Source: Acidobacteriota bacterium (GTDB lineage: Bacteria > Acidobacteriota > Blastocatellia > Chloracidobacteriales > Chloracidobacteriaceae). From it: 64,000 nt of DNA. The stretch lies in contig JACQXX010000107.1 in assembly GCA_016208495.1 (NCBI GenBank), positions 1 to 64,000 on the forward strand, read 5' to 3'. Under the pieces are notes generated by a model. That model was not told where the DNA came from and searched no databases. It was given only the letters and a program-made list of their open reading frames with translations. Position numbers and translations under genes: made by a program. This document shows positions 63,849-64,000 of the stretch, piece by piece. How positions within the stretch are numbered: the stretch's first letter is position 1; each line of letters opens with the position of its first letter.

Positions 63849-64000
63849 ATGCAATTCGTCGCTGTTCAAGAATGCCTCAAACAAGCCATGGCCACGGTGT
63901 CGGCCCACAAGTTCCGTTCCTTGTTGACGGTTCTCGGAGTCATTGTCGGTACCACCACCACCATCGCCGTGACCTCTATTATCAGCGGGATGAATGTTCG
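63849..64000 (+). CDS. Second MacB/FtsX-type permease, 5' part (cut by window edge)
   Basis: Fifty codons run to the window edge: MQFVAVQECLKQAM then HKFRSLLTVLGVIVGTTTTI, matching the N-terminal helix of the preceding permease. It lies 91 bp downstream of that gene. The leader again is a (CCCTGAA)n array, ending about 12 bases before ATG, with no Shine-Dalgarno. Probable operon partner. Confidence 0.8.
   Translation, partial: MQFVAVQECLKQAMATVSAHKFRSLLTVLGVIVGTTTTIAVTSIISGMNV

Overview
The window most likely comes from an Acidobacteriota chromosome, possibly class Blastocatellia. The main reasons are an acidobacterial-type VWFA protein (2274-3491), a C-terminal fragment of a secreted-peptidase type common in that phylum, large TPR proteins and a zinc-ribbon Ser/Thr kinase. 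The taxonomic call is inference. Both strands carry genes in short runs, and there is no prophage, rRNA operon or CRISPR array.

Layout. 1-4.9 kb: truncated RHS/YD protein, cupredoxin-like protein, VWFA protein, gene remnant and a hypothetical. 4.95-6.75 kb: etfB-etfA. 7.8-15.9 kb: Uma2 nuclease-like protein and two tandem exported TPR-CHAT proteases. 16.2-18.6 kb: gyrA. 19.2-22.3 kb: patatin, COG2403 GTPase and a DDAH-like hydrolase. 22.6-28.2 kb: VIT-VWA-TonB fusion, a decayed ATPase/partner pair and a UbiB kinase. 28.5-30.6 kb: TMTC-like membrane-TPR protein. 30.8-31.9 kb: an initiator tRNA gene split by a 996-nt group I intron that carries a LAGLIDADG-type ORF. 32.0-43.3 kb: a giant secreted BNR/Ig/NHL protein, SH3-like lipoprotein, STAS-like, DedA, DHH phosphoesterase, thioredoxin-like protein and fumarase. 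43.7-52.2 kb: Ser/Thr kinase, purC, CvpA, hybrid histidine kinase, DUF1611 and pterin dehydratase. 52.3-58.2 kb: a group 3b [NiFe]-hydrogenase locus (hyhB, cNMP-binding protein, hyhG, hyhS, hyhL, maturation protease). 58.5-64 kb: serine hydrolase, lipoprotein and two MacB/FtsX-type permeases, the last one cut by the window edge.

Two features stand out. First, the tRNA-fMet gene is interrupted immediately after U33 by a group I intron whose P/Q/R/S core is readable on the minus strand. Its homing-endonuclease ORF sits in the P8 region and appears to have lost both catalytic aspartates.

Second, the intergenic DNA is built from repeats. Tandem 7-mers (TTCAGGG, GAATGAA, GTAGTCA, GTTAGTG, GGGCTGA, GGGATGA, GGTTCCG) and one 8-mer (GTGACAAG) recur, often as inverted arms around a unique core. 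MITE-like palindromes with terminal inverted repeats also occur, and two of these unrelated families have 11-bp flanking direct repeats. The arrays touch gene ends: they supply the stop codons of three genes, occupy the leader of five genes just before ATG, and separate genes of the hydrogenase locus.
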